Shown one piece after another: positions 37,723-48,135 of a stretch of 64,000 nucleotides of DNA (position 1 is the first letter of the stretch; every line of letters begins with the position of its first letter). Where the stretch lies: NCBI RefSeq assembly GCF_020511155.1, contig NZ_CP041216.1, positions 930,001 through 994,000 of the forward strand. The letters are read 5' to 3'. Position numbers and translations under genes: made by a program. The notes below the pieces were generated by a model that worked only from the letters and a program-made list of their open reading frames with translations, was not told the origin of the DNA and did not search any database. This DNA comes from Shewanella glacialimarina (lineage in GTDB: Bacteria; Pseudomonadota; Gammaproteobacteria; Enterobacterales; Shewanellaceae).

Positions 37723-38448
37723 ATGGCGCATACATTTGTATCACACACAGTGCTGGTGGTTGATGATGAGGCGGTAATACGTGCTCGCTTAAAAGGATAT
37801 TTTGAGCGTGAAGGTTATCGGGTACTCGAAGCTGGCGACGGCGAGCAGATGTGGCAACAGTTTGCCAATAATCATATCGATTTAGTCATGTTAGATGTCA
37901 ACTTGCCCGGTGTTGATGGTTTAAGTTTAGCCCGTGATTTACGCAGCCGTTCTGATGTCGGCATTATTTTGGTTACTGGGCGCTATGAAACTATCGACAA
38001 AATTGTTGGCCTTGAAATGGGCGCCGATGATTATGTGACTAAACCTTTTGAACTTAGAGAGCTGTTGGTTAGGGTTAAAAATTTGCTTTGGCGGATTTCG
38101 TTAGTTAAAAAAGCCCAGCAGGAAGTGGTCGAGCAATTTGAAAAGTGTGACGATTTAATTGTGTTCGACCGGTACGTTTTAGAATTAAATAGTCGTAAGT
38201 TATCCCGCGGTGATGAAGTGATTAAACTCACCAAAGCGGAATTTGAATTACTGACGGCTTTTGCTTTACACCCACAGCAGGTTTTATCTCGCGAACGTTT
38301 GATGCAGCAAACAAGTCATCGAAATGAAGATGTCAATGACAGAACCATAGACGTGATTATCCGCCGTCTACGCAATAAGCTTCAGGCAGATTTATTTGTT
38401 ACCGTACACGGTGAAGGTTACTTATTTGCCACTAAGGTTGAAGACTAG
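37723..38448 (+). CDS. torR: TMAO response regulator TorR
   Basis: OmpR/PhoB-class regulator, 241 residues. The receiver domain (about 1-120) has the acidic pocket VVDDEAVIR, the phospho-acceptor Asp in LVMLDVNLPG, the Thr in ILVTGR and Lys in YVTKPFELREL. The C-terminal winged helix (about 145-240) includes LTKAEFELL and DRTIDVIIRRLRNKL. TorR binds TTCATA direct repeats and switches on torECAD and torF. The frame opens at a TTG at 37711, but the ATG at 37723 is preferred. Its last 17 bases overlap the end of torT on the other strand. Confidence 0.95.
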   Translation: MAHTFVSHTVLVVDDEAVIRARLKGYFEREGYRVLEAGDGEQMWQQFANNHIDLVMLDVNLPGVDGLSLARDLRSRSDVGIILVTGRYETIDKIVGLEMGADDYVTKPFELRELLVRVKNLLWRISLVKKAQQEVVEQFEKCDDLIVFDRYVLELNSRKLSRGDEVIKLTKAEFELLTAFALHPQQVLSRERLMQQTSHRNEDVNDRTIDVIIRRLRNKLQADLFVTVHGEGYLFATKVED

Positions 38449-39508
38449 GCGAAACTACACGGTAGACGGGATAAAAGTCAGCAGGGGCTAAGCTATTTTT
38501 AAGTGCATTAAAGGACACTTTACCTTGTGATAGCTTTAGTATTTGCGGGCCTATGTCACCAAAGGGCGCAGCACCTTCAAGCTCTTTTACTATTACATCA
38601 ATGGCTAACTTACCTTGTAACACCACCTGATCATCTGTGCTAAAAGCCACTTTATGTCGATACAGTCCCCGCAACGTGGCGGGAGATAAATAGCTACCGA
38701 CTAACTTTACCTGCCCAGTTAGCTGCTTATGTTGTAAAGAGCCAATCGCCGCCTCAATGGCCACGGCACTTCCTAAAATATAATCGGGAATATGATCATT
38801 GAGTAAGTGATGCAATTGGTCACGGTAAAGGTTGCGATTATTATCAGTATGGCGAATAGATGACACTTCTATCGAGCTGTTTGCTATGGCATCAAGAATA
38901 CCAAGTTCAACCCAACTGCTACCGCCAACGCCTTCGGGGCCAGTTAATAGCGCTAGTTTTACTGGTTTATCTGCAGGGATCTTTGATTGCGACTGGCTAA
39001 TATAATTGCCGGCAATCCAACCCATTTGATACCAATTCACGCCAACACGGGTATTGATGATAGGGCTATTGAGTTGATTGACCAGCGCAATAATCGGTTT
39101 ATTGATAGATCCTTTATAATGCTTAAGTAAATCAGGGCTGACAGTACCAAGCAAAATCGCATCAAATGGCTCTGTTAAACAGTGTTCCAGTTGCTTTAGT
39201 TGTTGGTCTTTGCGGTAATAACTGCCCGCCTCAAATAACTCAAGGTTAACCCCTAATTGGCTGGCATGTGACACCAAACCATAATCGATGCCTATCCAAT
39301 AAGCATCTTTAAGGTGGGGAACTAATGCACAAATGCGCCAGTTTTTTTTGGCAGACGTTAAGGCGTTATAATGGATTTTTTCAGTGGTTTGAATTTTTTC
39401 ATTAAACGGCGTTCGTTGCTCTAATGACCAATGGTTGTCGGTTTTTGCTTCAACCAGTGATGAAATTGTCCCTAAACAAAAAATGAGTATATAAATGAGT
39501 TGTCGCAT
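38432..39508 (-). CDS. torT: periplasmic TMAO-binding protein TorT
   Basis: A 358-residue periplasmic protein of the type I binding-protein fold. The signal peptide is about residues 1-21 (ending VEA). ICALVPHLKDAYWIGIDYGLVSHA near residue 57 is the typical first strand-helix, and IALVNQLNSP and the VKLALLTGPEGVGGSSWVEL region follow. TorT binds TMAO and signals to the sensor domain of TorS. It is divergent from torS (80-base gap) and convergent with torR, overlapping it by 17 coding bases. The gene lies between its two partners, as in other tor loci. Confidence 0.94.
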   Translation of the reverse strand: MRQLIYILIFCLGTISSLVEAKTDNHWSLEQRTPFNEKIQTTEKIHYNALTSAKKNWRICALVPHLKDAYWIGIDYGLVSHASQLGVNLELFEAGSYYRKDQQLKQLEHCLTEPFDAILLGTVSPDLLKHYKGSINKPIIALVNQLNSPIINTRVGVNWYQMGWIAGNYISQSQSKIPADKPVKLALLTGPEGVGGSSWVELGILDAIANSSIEVSSIRHTDNNRNLYRDQLHHLLNDHIPDYILGSAVAIEAAIGSLQHKQLTGQVKLVGSYLSPATLRGLYRHKVAFSTDDQVVLQGKLAIDVIVKELEGAAPFGDIGPQILKLSQGKVSFNALKNSLAPADFYPVYRVVSPSLQP

Positions 39509-39588
39509 CTTATTGTCTCTATTAGGGTGTCTAAGCCGTTAAGTAAAACACTGTGGTTTTTGTCGAGTAGATTGTAACAGTTTAAGGA

Positions 39589-42500
39589 ATGAATGTGAGT
39601 GCTTTATCACTATCAGGTAAGAGCTTAGTTGGTCGCCTCATGCTGGCATTTAGTCTATTGGGACTGCTATTACTATTATTAGTCAGTCTGGGCAGTTTAT
39701 CCTTGTATTGGGTAAAATTAGCCGATCAGTATTTATACGAAGAAGCCTTACCAGCCTCGGAAGCCGCCAGACAACTTATGCAGTCGTCCAATGTATTACT
39801 CGACAATGCTCAAGGGCTTGAACGAGTGGAAGAAGAAGCCCAACGAGCATTTTTAGGACGTAAATTATCTTTAGAAAGCACCAATTTATTTGCTGCAATT
39901 GAACGGCTTAATGCGTTAAATGTGCAAGATAGTCATAACAGTAAAGATAATAATTTGGCCTTACTTGCGAGTGAAATTATTGATGACTTATCTGTCTTAG
40001 GGCGTCAGGTTGGCGCACGTTTAGCATTAACCGCACTATTAGATGATAAAGGCAGCGACCTTGCCGAAGCAGCCAGTCGTAGCGGTGTGTTGCTTGAAGC
40101 CGAGCAGGCGGTCGTCGACTCGGCTATTTTGGCCAAATTAAGCCTAGCTTACCCGCAAGTGGCAGGTGAAGCGCAAAGCGCTCACTTGCTCGACACTATC
40201 ATAGAACAAGATTTAGATATCAGAGAGCGCTTAAACAGGGCGTTAGCGCTTATTCATCATATCGCATTAGTGGGCCAATTATTGCAGTCTCCCGAGCAAC
40301 AACTTGGATTAAATAAAATATTAGACAGCATGACACGGGTGCTTTATCAATCGGGTATTCGCCCTAAAACAAGCGGCCAAAATGTGGCGGGAGAACACCC
40401 CAATCACGCCTCAGGCTTTGATGTTTCAAATAGCGCTGTGGGTAAGCAAATTGATTTAATGCCGCTTGAATTATTAAAAGGGCTTATTCGCGATCCGGTG
40501 AGGGCGACAGAGCTTGAGCAAGAATTAGTTTTGCTAAGAGAAGTGAATATTGGTTTACGTTTACAGCAGCAATATGCGCAAGTGTTAGCTAAGCAAAATG
40601 CTCAGTTGATGCAGTTAACTGACAAATTAAGCCTGTTGAATAAGTCAGTCGATGGGGCGATGAAAGCCCAGCAAATCCAAGCAGACAATGCCCGCCGCGA
40701 TTTTTTACAGCAACTGTTTTGGGCAAAGTCCGGCCTGTGGGCAACGGGCGTGTTAATGTTCATTATCATGATGCTGGTGGTATATCGGGTGATTTATAAA
40801 GGCATTGCCCTGCGCTTAAATGAAGCGACTGCGGCGTTATCACAATTAAGCCTAGGTAATACCGAGGTTGTGCTTGATCCCCATGGCGATGATGAGCTAA
40901 CCGCTATGGCTTCAGCTATCGAAGCATTCAAGCAAAAAACTACCCAAAATCAAGCGTTGCAAGCCGAGTTACAAACTACCGCATCTGAACTGATTGTGCA
41001 TAAAGCCTCTTTAGAAAATACCGTTCAGGCGCGTACCATTGAATTAGCCGAAACCAACCGTCAGTTAGATGCTGAAGCAAAAGGGCACTCGGCCGCAAGG
41101 GAGATGGCTGAGCAGGCCAGCAATGCTAAATCATTATTCTTAGCGACCATGAGCCATGAAATTCGCACGCCATTAAATGGACTTTTAGGCACGTTAACCT
41201 TATTGAGCCATTCACCTTTACCGCCAGCCCAAAAGCAAATGCTGGCTTTGTCTCAATATAGCGGCACATTACTGCAAACCGTGTTGAACGATATTTTAGA
41301 TTTTTCGCGTTTAGAACAAGGCAAGTTAACTAACGAGCCGCGACCCGTTGCGTTAAATGATCTGTTAGATGAAGTGATGGCGGTGATGATGTCGGGTGCG
41401 GGGCTAGCCGGATTATCTTTATCGTTAAACCGTCAAAATTTGCCGCAATGGATACATGTCGATGGGCCTAAACTGCGTCAGGTGTTGTTTAATTTGTTAG
41501 CTAATGCCATTAAGTTTACCGCCAAGGGCGGGGTTGAATTACACGTAGGTGTGGTTCAACAGCAGCTGACATTCGCGGTTATTGATACTGGCGTCGGTAT
41601 TCGTGAAACCGCAATGGAGCAATTGTTTATCGCCTACAGTACTCAACCTAATCAAGGACGCACCCGTGGTACAGGATTGGGGCTGTCAATTTGTAAAGAG
41701 TTGGTCGCGCTGATGAACGATTTTGACAATAACAGCCAAAACAACCTCGACAATGCCAGCCAATGTATTCGGGTGGATAGCCAAGTGGGTAAGGGCTCAA
41801 CATTTAGCTTTAGCTTACCACTCATTATTTGTAATCAAGCCGATGAATTAAGCCGTATTGAGCTGCCCAAAGTGGCTGCTAAAAATCTGTTGGTCATTGA
41901 AGATAATAAAGTTAACGCCATGGTTGCCCAGGGCTTTTTAGCTCACCTTGGTCATCAGTCTATATTGGTTGAAAGCTGCGCGCAGGCAAGAGCAGTTTAT
42001 CGGCAGGATAATGCCGCACAGTTTGACGCGATTATGCTGGATATTCAGTTAGGTGATGGCTCGGGCATTGAGTTGTTAGCTGAGTTAACCCAGATTACAC
42101 AATCGGCGCATTTAAGCACTAATATCGCCGCGTTTACCGCTCAAGTGCAAGATGATGATATGCAAATCTATAAAGCAGCAGGGTTTGATTCGGTACTCGA
42201 AAAGCCACTGAATATGCAGGCTTTAGCTGCATGGATTGGCGTTGCTTGTGAATCATTTCAAACCGACACTCACAGTGTGGGGGCGGCATTTCAAACCGAC
42301 ACTGCAACGCTTGAACAAGATGAATTGAATCCTAATACCATAGATGAAGATAGCCTAGTTGAAGATAAGCCAATTGCTGCCAGCACTCTTAAGATGGAGG
42401 CGAATTCTTCTCCAATAAACAAGTCAGCGGCGCATTTGCTCAATGAGCAGCAAATTACTGAGGACTTACAATACTTAGGCGCTGATGCGTTAACTGAAAT

Positions 42501-42744
42501 GCTAAGCTTGTTTAAAACAAGCAGCAGCGCTCAGATGGCGGCATTAGCTCAGTTGCCAGCCAACAGCGGCGAATTATTACATGGACTCAAAGGCAGTAGC
42601 GCCAGCATGGGATTAGCCGCGTTAAGTCAGCGGTGTCAGCAATTGGAATCATGTACGTTAACTGATGAAGGGTATCAAGCACTGCAACGATTATGGCAGG
42701 ACTCGATTGATGCTGTGTCGCTAAAACTGACGGGTATGACTTAA
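39589..42744 (+). CDS. torS: hybrid sensor histidine kinase TorS
   Basis: Inner-membrane four-step phosphorelay sensor for TMAO, 1051 residues. Transmembrane 1 is at about 12-38; a helical periplasmic sensor follows; transmembrane 2 lies near 380-402; then HAMP. The kinase core has the phospho-His in [11 protein letters not shown] (near 522), the N-box [10 protein letters not shown] and the [12 protein letters not shown]-box. The receiver has [14 protein letters not shown] (Asp near 818) and EKPLN. The HPt domain has His in [13 protein letters not shown] (near 998). The ATG at 39589 touches the ribosome site AAGGA; the GTG at 39595 is better spaced and may be the real start. Its linker contains a 17-base direct repeat. 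Confidence 0.95.
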   Translation: MNVSALSLSGKSLVGRLMLAFSLLGLLLLLLVSLGSLSLYWVKLADQYLYEEALPASEAARQLMQSSNVLLDNAQGLERVEEEAQRAFLGRKLSLESTNLFAAIERLNALNVQDSHNSKDNNLALLASEIIDDLSVLGRQVGARLALTALLDDKGSDLAEAASRSGVLLEAEQAVVDSAILAKLSLAYPQVAGEAQSAHLLDTIIEQDLDIRERLNRALALIHHIALVGQLLQSPEQQLGLNKILDSMTRVLYQSGIRPKTSGQNVAGEHPNHASGFDVSNSAVGKQIDLMPLELLKGLIRDPVRATELEQELVLLREVNIGLRLQQQYAQVLAKQNAQLMQLTDKLSLLNKSVDGAMKAQQIQADNARRDFLQQLFWAKSGLWATGVLMFIIMMLVVYRVIYKGIALRLNEATAALSQLSLGNTEVVLDPHGDDELTAMASAIEAFKQKTTQNQALQAELQTTASELIVHKASLENTVQARTIELAETNRQLDAEAKGHSAAREMAEQASNAKSLFLATMSHEIRTPLNGLLGTLTLLSHSPLPPAQKQMLALSQYSGTLLQTVLNDILDFSRLEQGKLTNEPRPVALNDLLDEVMAVMMSGAGLAGLSLSLNRQNLPQWIHVDGPKLRQVLFNLLANAIKFTAKGGVELHVGVVQQQLTFAVIDTGVGIRETAMEQLFIAYSTQPNQGRTRGTGLGLSICKELVALMNDFDNNSQNNLDNASQCIRVDSQVGKGSTFSFSLPLIICNQADELSRIELPKVAAKNLLVIEDNKVNAMVAQGFLAHLGHQSILVESCAQARAVYRQDNAAQFDAIMLDIQLGDGSGIELLAELTQITQSAHLSTNIAAFTAQVQDDDMQIYKAAGFDSVLEKPLNMQALAAWIGVACESFQTDTHSVGAAFQTDTATLEQDELNPNTIDEDSLVEDKPIAASTLKMEANSSPINKSAAHLLNEQQITEDLQYLGADALTEMLSLFKTSSSAQMAALAQLPANSGELLHGLKGSSASMGLAALSQRCQQLESCTLTDEGYQALQRLWQDSIDAVSLKLTGMT
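42254..42303 (+). repeat. 17-bp direct repeat in the torS linker
   Basis: CATTTCAAACCGACACT at 42254-42270 recurs exactly at 42287-42303. It encodes FQTDT twice, eleven codons apart, between the receiver and HPt domains of TorS. Confidence 0.9.
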
Positions 42745-42770
42745 GCTAGCAGATTGCATGAATAAAAAAA

Positions 42771-42792
42771 CACCGAGCAAGCTCGGTGTTTT
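42771..42792. terminator. bidirectional terminator between torS and torD
   Basis: CACCGAGC and GCTCGGTG pair over a two-base loop, with TTTT to the right and a seven-base A-run to the left (T-run leftward). It serves both convergent units. Confidence 0.9.
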
Positions 42793-42816
42793 GGTCCTTG
42801 GGGAGGAAGGGTGAAA

Positions 42817-43455
42817 CTAATTTGCTCGTAGAGCATCACAATCACTGGCAACCCAGGCCTGGGTAAGTCTGGCAAGGGCGGCATAGAAATTACCGCTATC
42901 AACCGTCATTACCTTATCGGTAAACTGAGGTAACCAAGCATTCAAATATTGGGCGATAAAGGCCTGTTGTGTTTTATCGTCACTGCAACAGGCTTGGTGG
43001 GCTACGTAGGCTAAAATTACCGCGATATGATCCGCAGGTTCAGGAAACTCACTTTGCACAGCCAATTGACTTTGTTGTAAAAAAGTCTTCATTTGCTGAT
43101 GCTGCTCACCAAATAATAATACTTCATCCCCAGCGTCATTATCGCCAAGATACAAGCTGGCATAGGGACTTGCGCTATGTTTAGTGCCGACTAAAAACAA
43201 TCCGCAATAATCCGCCGCAAGTTCCAATAACGCCCTGTCAGTATGTAGAGTATTCAACACTGAATTTAAGCTAGCGATATCTTGTGCCAACAAGGGATCG
43301 CTGGCCAGTTGAGCAAAGAAGGCTTGAGCCTGACTGGATGTCAGTTCATGCAATAGTTGATGATCAAGCTCTTTAGCAAAAAGCGATGAGAGCAGTCTGT
43401 ATACCATAGCGCGGCCCTGGTTCATTGGGGTGGCGTACACTTGAGTTTCATTCAT
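42817..43455 (-). CDS. torD: TorA-specific chaperone TorD
   Basis: A 212-residue cytoplasmic chaperone of the TorD/DmsD family, all helical. It begins [19 protein letters not shown], the usual first helix, and has the segment [23 protein letters not shown] near residues 83-105, split as [11 protein letters not shown] and [11 protein letters not shown], which is the conserved E/DY...P..S.Y signature region. TorD binds the Tat signal and core of TorA and aids molybdenum cofactor insertion before export. Last gene of torECAD; 101 bases separate it from torA, with a large inverted repeat between them. The ribosome site AAAGGAG precedes the ATG. Confidence 0.93.
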   Translation of the reverse strand: MNETQVYATPMNQGRAMVYRLLSSLFAKELDHQLLHELTSSQAQAFFAQLASDPLLAQDIASLNSVLNTLHTDRALLELAADYCGLFLVGTKHSASPYASLYLGDNDAGDEVLLFGEQHQQMKTFLQQSQLAVQSEFPEPADHIAVILAYVAHQACCSDDKTQQAFIAQYLNAWLPQFTDKVMTVDSGNFYAALARLTQAWVASDCDALRAN

Positions 43456-43500
43456 CTATGTTGTCTCCTTTAAGCCTATTCAGCTCATTACTAATACTGT

Positions 43501-43545
43501 TTAAGGTTTACACGCCAAGGATAAACTTGGCGTGTAAAACCTTAA
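43501..43545. repeat. long inverted repeat between torA and torD
   Basis: Arms of 19 bases (43501-43519) and 20 bases (43526-43545) pair completely except for one unpaired A, around a six-base loop. No T-run follows on the torD-proximal side, so it is not a classic terminator. It may protect the torECA message end or lower torD expression. Confidence 0.85.
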
Positions 43546-43556
43546 GTTGAGCTGAT

Positions 43557-46049
43557 TTAGATTTTCGCTTCAATTGGGCCACTAAACGAGCTGACCTCTG
43601 GCACTTTGCCCTGATACTTTTCAAAGTTAACTAAACAAGTATAGGCTGCACAAGCTTGGGCTAGCTTGGAGGTGCCGATATCTTGAGTCAAGGTATTTGG
43701 ATCACCATAGCTGCATAATGCACCAATTTCATTGCCCCCTTGTTTGCTGCCATCTTTGCCAACAGGGCCGTACCAGGCACCTTCGTGGATACGAATAACA
43801 CCGCGTGGAAAATTGTCAGACACCACAGCGCCTGCAAGCAATTGACCACGGTCGTTAAATACCCGCACTATATCACCGTCTTTAATACCACGTTGTTTGG
43901 CATCAGTTGGGTTTAAGTAAACTGGCTCACGCCCTTTTACTGTGTAGGTTGCACGATATTGCTCAGACTCACACATTTGCGAATGTAAGCGTTTATCTGG
44001 GTGACAAGATTGCATCCACACAGGGTACTTGTCTGAACCGGGCCCACCATGACTGCGTTCTGACTTTTCCATCCAGGTTGGGTGGCCTGGGCAATCATCA
44101 TAGTTAAACTGCGCAATCTTACGGCTGAATATCTCAATCAAACCTGATGGTGTGCCAAGTGGCGCCATTTCTGGATCGTTTCTGAAATCAGCGTGACGAG
44201 TCCAAGGTTGACCTTCACCAAAGTGAACATAACCGTCTTTCCAGAAGGTATCGAAATCTGGCATGTCAAACTTGCCCGCGTTATCGGCTTTGCACTCGTT
44301 ATACAGCTTTTTAAGCCAATCAAACTCAGACATACCGCGGGTATACTCTTGCTCTTTACCCATAATTTTGGCAAATCGAGTAAAGATTTCAAAGTCAGAT
44401 AAGCTTTCAAATAATGGCTCAACCATCTTTTGCATTGCTAATACACCACGGTTAGCGTAACTGCCATAGACATCAATATCATTGCGCTCAAACGTGGTAC
44501 AGGCTGGTAACACAATATCAGAGAAGCGGCATGTCGCCGTCCAGTTCATATCAATGGTGACCACACATTCAAGCTTTTTAAATGCTTGCTTCATTTTGTT
44601 TCTATCTTGATGATGGTTCCATGGGTTGTTACCTGAAAACACCATCATTTTGACATCTGGATACGTCACTTTTGAACCATTAGCATCAATGGTTTTACCC
44701 GGTTCTAAAATGGCATCAATCCAGCGAGCAACAGGTATAGTGCTACTTGCGCCTTTGAAGTCATTATTATCAAACAGCGGCTTTTGGCCTTCATCTAAAT
44801 TACGTGGGAATGCACCAGGCGCTGCGGCTCCTGATGAGGGGACGCCAATACTTGAGTAATGGTGACCGTAGCTTATCCCGCCGCCAGGTAAACCAATTTG
44901 GCCAATCATAGTGGCTAACACAGCTGCCATCCAATACGGTTGTTCACCGTGTTGTTGACGCTGAATACACCAGCCCATCATGATTTGGGTACGACCTTTA
45001 GTCATTACCTTGGCTAAATCACGAATGATTTCAGGAGTCACGCCAGTAATCTTACTGGCCCATTCAGGGGTTTTTACAATACCATCAGACTCGCCTAATA
45101 GGTAAGGTAGGAAGTGTTCAAATCCTAAGCTGTATCCTTCGATAAACTTTTTATCATGCAGGTTTTTGATCACCATTTCATGAGCAATGCCCAGCATTAA
45201 TGCTACGTCAGTTTGTGGGTTGACATACAGTTGCTCGCAGCCCAAATACTGCTGCGTTTTAGTGACCACAGGGTCAATGCTGATCACGCGGATTTTACCT
45301 TGCTTAACCTTCTCTTTCAGCTGCGCAAGGTAGCCATATGACTCGTGGGTTTCAGCGTTCCAACCCACTTGCAGATTTTTATAGGGATCGTTAGACCACA
45401 AAATAATAGTGTCTGACTGTTCAAGGATTAACGGCCATGACGTGCCCTGGGCGTATACTTCAGTTGAGCCTAAAATATACGGTAAAATAGTTTGTCCTGC
45501 GCCGGTAGAGTAATCACCAATTTTTTTAACAAAATTACCGTGCATGCCAACAGCACGTTGCATATGGCTAGTGCTCGAGTGCAGTTGCCCCGTCGCGCGC
45601 CAGCCTGTTTGCCCTGCATGTAAGCCTGATGGCCCATACTTGGTTTGTACTTCGTCTAATGAGTCTTTGAACAAGTTCAGTGCCTTGTCCCAAGTGACGC
45701 GAACAAAACGAAAATCACCGCGCTGTGAAGTATCACTTTTATGACCTTTTAATAAAAAGTCTAAACGTACCATAGGGTAGCGAACGCGCGATGGGTTATA
45801 CACTAACCCTTTTACGCCGTTAATCATATCGGTTGGATACTTGTCTAAGTCAAAAGGGATCACCTGATCAATGACACCATTTTTACGCTTCATCTTGAAT
45901 GCACCAAAATGCGAGCCGGTTGTTAACCATTCATCATTAGCCATGGTTCCCGCTGCTGCCAAAGCCTTAAATGGCGCTAGCACTGATGCACTGCTTAGGC
46001 TAACAAATGAGGTTGCTGCTAAGCCTTTAAGAAAGTCTCTTCTGTTCAT
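43557..46049 (-). CDS. torA: trimethylamine-N-oxide reductase TorA
   Basis: Periplasmic molybdopterin (bis-MGD) enzyme that reduces TMAO to trimethylamine as an anaerobic terminal electron acceptor. 830 residues. The N-terminus is a Tat signal (NRRDFLK, hydrophobic stretch, cleavage after about residue 31, LAA). The Mo-ligating Ser is Ser181 of the precursor, in GDYSTGAGQ. The C-terminal dinucleotide-binding domain includes [21 protein letters not shown], split as [12 protein letters not shown] and [10 protein letters not shown]. No iron-sulphur Cys motif is present at the N-terminus, as expected for TorA/DorA. Electrons come from TorC, whose gene lies 12 bases upstream; maturation needs TorD. 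Confidence 0.97.
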   Translation of the reverse strand: MNRRDFLKGLAATSFVSLSSASVLAPFKALAAAGTMANDEWLTTGSHFGAFKMKRKNGVIDQVIPFDLDKYPTDMINGVKGLVYNPSRVRYPMVRLDFLLKGHKSDTSQRGDFRFVRVTWDKALNLFKDSLDEVQTKYGPSGLHAGQTGWRATGQLHSSTSHMQRAVGMHGNFVKKIGDYSTGAGQTILPYILGSTEVYAQGTSWPLILEQSDTIILWSNDPYKNLQVGWNAETHESYGYLAQLKEKVKQGKIRVISIDPVVTKTQQYLGCEQLYVNPQTDVALMLGIAHEMVIKNLHDKKFIEGYSLGFEHFLPYLLGESDGIVKTPEWASKITGVTPEIIRDLAKVMTKGRTQIMMGWCIQRQQHGEQPYWMAAVLATMIGQIGLPGGGISYGHHYSSIGVPSSGAAAPGAFPRNLDEGQKPLFDNNDFKGASSTIPVARWIDAILEPGKTIDANGSKVTYPDVKMMVFSGNNPWNHHQDRNKMKQAFKKLECVVTIDMNWTATCRFSDIVLPACTTFERNDIDVYGSYANRGVLAMQKMVEPLFESLSDFEIFTRFAKIMGKEQEYTRGMSEFDWLKKLYNECKADNAGKFDMPDFDTFWKDGYVHFGEGQPWTRHADFRNDPEMAPLGTPSGLIEIFSRKIAQFNYDDCPGHPTWMEKSERSHGGPGSDKYPVWMQSCHPDKRLHSQMCESEQYRATYTVKGREPVYLNPTDAKQRGIKDGDIVRVFNDRGQLLAGAVVSDNFPRGVIRIHEGAWYGPVGKDGSKQGGNEIGALCSYGDPNTLTQDIGTSKLAQACAAYTCLVNFEKYQGKVPEVSSFSGPIEAKI

Positions 46050-46061
46050 AATGATGTCCTA

Positions 46062-47240
46062 TTAGTGCGCTGACTTGTCGAAAGTAGATGAATGTTCCTG
46101 TAGGTACTTTTGCACAAGTGCTTGGGTATCTTGGTCCATGTTGACGAACGCTATCATGCCTTGAAACATTCCAGGCCAGCTGTTGGCATCGAAGTGCGCT
46201 TCAGCAGGTTGGGTATGACACACACTACAACTGTTGGTATATGTGTCTCTTGCATAGTCCCAAAGTGGTTGTAGATCTTTGACTAGGTAATCTGAGTCGG
46301 TCCAAATTTTGGCTTCAACACGTTGCCAAATAAGTCCTGTCATCGGATCTTCTTTTTGCTCGAACACTTCCATTACACCGTCTTCAAGGGCGGCATCTTT
46401 TGACAATTGAGCCGATAAAATGTTTAGGCCAAAATCGTAGTAAATCACTCGGCCCGCGCCGACTTTTTTACGCCAGCCATCAATGCCAATTTTAACGCGA
46501 TTACCTTTGGTTTCTAATACGGTCACTTTAGTGGCAATGTTTAGGGTACCGGCTTCAACGTCAGTTTTTTCGTTGAAGTAAAGTGGTTTAGTTAATGCGG
46601 TAAAGTAACTGCTGTTCGCTTCAAGGCTTGATTCACCAGCACCGACTTGGGCAATTAATTCAGGTGCACGTGAGGTGCCCATATCAGGTAGCTTGTGGGC
46701 AATTCCTTTGTGACAATCGATACAGCTTTGGTCTGTTTCCGCAGCACGTTTCATTTGTTTCTGCGCCAGTTTTGACATGTCTTCCCACTTCATTGAGTCG
46801 TAGTTATGACAGTTTTTACAGGCCAATGAATCATCACGATCAAAACGTTTCCACTCACGGCTTGCCATTTCAAGGCGTTTCGCTTCAAACTTTTCTTCGG
46901 TATTCACGGTTTGCATTAACCAGCCCCACATATCGTGTGATGCTTCAATTTTACGGCCAATTTTACGGCTCCAGTTATGCGGCACGTGACAATCAGGACA
47001 CGTAGCACGCACACCAGAGTGATTAGACCAATGCACGGTTTGCTGTAACTCTTGGTAGGGTTTACTTTCCATACTGTGACAACTAATACAAAACTCTTCA
47101 GTGTTAGTCAGTTCTAAAGCAGTGTTAAAACCGCCCCAAAAAATAATGCCCATTAAAAAGGCTGAAAGGCTAATAGTGCCTAAAGTGAGGTATTTAGCTG
47201 GCTGGTTGAGTGTGCGCCAGGTATTGATAAACCATTTCAT
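46062..47240 (-). CDS. torC: pentaheme c-type cytochrome TorC
   Basis: Membrane-anchored electron carrier of the NapC/NirT family that takes electrons from menaquinol and gives them to TorA. 392 residues. One N-terminal helix (about 18-38) anchors it; the NapC-like domain has four haem motifs, CISCH (51), CPDCH (81), CKNCH (141) and CIDCH (173). The extra C-terminal domain that marks TorC carries the fifth, CSVCH (338). The long gap between the fourth and fifth motifs is beta-rich. It lies between torE (39 bases upstream) and torA. Confidence 0.96.
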   Translation of the reverse strand: MKWFINTWRTLNQPAKYLTLGTISLSAFLMGIIFWGGFNTALELTNTEEFCISCHSMESKPYQELQQTVHWSNHSGVRATCPDCHVPHNWSRKIGRKIEASHDMWGWLMQTVNTEEKFEAKRLEMASREWKRFDRDDSLACKNCHNYDSMKWEDMSKLAQKQMKRAAETDQSCIDCHKGIAHKLPDMGTSRAPELIAQVGAGESSLEANSSYFTALTKPLYFNEKTDVEAGTLNIATKVTVLETKGNRVKIGIDGWRKKVGAGRVIYYDFGLNILSAQLSKDAALEDGVMEVFEQKEDPMTGLIWQRVEAKIWTDSDYLVKDLQPLWDYARDTYTNSCSVCHTQPAEAHFDANSWPGMFQGMIAFVNMDQDTQALVQKYLQEHSSTFDKSAH

Positions 47241-47279
47241 AACGACATCCTTAATAAGATTGACCCAGAGTGAGAAGGA

Positions 47280-47450
47280 CTAGTGAGCGACCACACCACC
47301 AAAGGCTTGGATCATCCAAATAACAAAGCCATAGGCGCTAATGCTGGTGGCTGTGGCAATGGGGAAAAACAAAAAAATGATAAATCCCAGTGCTTTAAGT
47401 TCATTGAATTTCACTTTTTTAGGTGTTTCAGATAATTCTTTTGTGGTCAT
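47280..47450 (-). CDS. torE: small membrane protein TorE (NapE/TorE family)
   Basis: A 56-residue inner-membrane protein. A charged N-terminus (MTTKELSETPKKVKFNELKA) precedes one or two hydrophobic segments (FIIFLFFPIATATSISAYGF then VIWMIQAFGGVV). This is the NapE/TorE family, found as the first gene of Shewanella torECAD. The frame opens eight codons earlier, but the ATG at 47450 has GAGAG upstream and fits the family start. A perfect TorR operator lies 98 bases before it. Its function in TMAO respiration is not known. Confidence 0.9.
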   Translation of the reverse strand: MTTKELSETPKKVKFNELKALGFIIFLFFPIATATSISAYGFVIWMIQAFGGVVAH

Positions 47451-47547
47451 GATTTGCTCTCTTAATGATGACATCTACCGATGAAGCCCATATTAGATAA
47501 GAGTTGTTAACAACAGTCAGACCATGGATGAATGGATATAGACAACT

Positions 47548-47563
47548 TATGAAAGAATATGAA
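47548..47563. promoter_or_regulatory. TorR operator of torECAD
   Basis: On the minus strand, exact TTCATA-N4-TTCATA, 98 bases upstream of the torE ATG. The distance to the start codon is the same as for torF, matching the shared positive control by TorR reported in S. oneidensis. Confidence 0.88.
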
Positions 47564-47688
47564 TAAATCCCTAAGTGGCAATTGTTAATCTGGTAACAAT
47601 TACTTTAACTAACTGATATGATTTAGGTATACCTGCTCGCTACCTTAGGCAGTATCACTTTGTAATTGCCCATTTTGTGGAAATATTT

Positions 47689-48135
47689 ATGACTTATTCC
47701 TTGGCCGTGTTAACTGAAGATCATCTTGCTCAAATGTCAGCCATTGAACAGGCATGTCATCATTCGCCGATGTCGCAAGCCACCTTAGCCAGTTGTTTCG
47801 GGCATTTGTATCGCGTTGAAGGCGTGATGGCAGAGGGGCAATTATGGGGCTTTAGTATTGTTCAGCAGGTGATTGATGAAGTGACCTTGATGGATATCTG
47901 CATTGCCCCCTCAGCACAAGGTTTAGGCTTAGGTAAGCGCTTATTAACCTCATTAGTTGCACAGGCAAAGGCATTCGATGCAGTGGTGATTATGTTAGAG
48001 GTGCGCCAGTCTAACTTGAGTGCGATTAAGTTATATGAAAAAGCAGGCTTTGTTGAAACCAGTCGTCGTAAGGGGTATTACCCAACGGACGATGGCCATG
48101 AAGATGCGATTTTGATGGATTTAGTATTGAGTTAG
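47689..48135 (+). CDS. rimI: ribosomal protein S18-alanine N-acetyltransferase
   Basis: GNAT-family enzyme that acetylates the N-terminal Ala of ribosomal protein S18. 148 residues. It has IEQACHHSPMSQATLASCF at the start, the acetyl-CoA loop QGLGLGKRLL in IAPSAQGLGLGKRLLTSL, then LEVRQSNLSAIKLYEKAGF and RRKGYYPTDDGHEDAILMDL, the RimI signature. The frame is open from a GTG at 47677; the ATG at 47689 matches family starts. In E. coli rimI follows holD in an operon; here the tor locus lies between them. Confidence 0.93.
   Translation: MTYSLAVLTEDHLAQMSAIEQACHHSPMSQATLASCFGHLYRVEGVMAEGQLWGFSIVQQVIDEVTLMDICIAPSAQGLGLGKRLLTSLVAQAKAFDAVVIMLEVRQSNLSAIKLYEKAGFVETSRRKGYYPTDDGHEDAILMDLVLS

Noticed and set aside
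44138..44460. Frames on both strands within torA
   Set aside because: They are shadows of a full-length, motif-complete gene.
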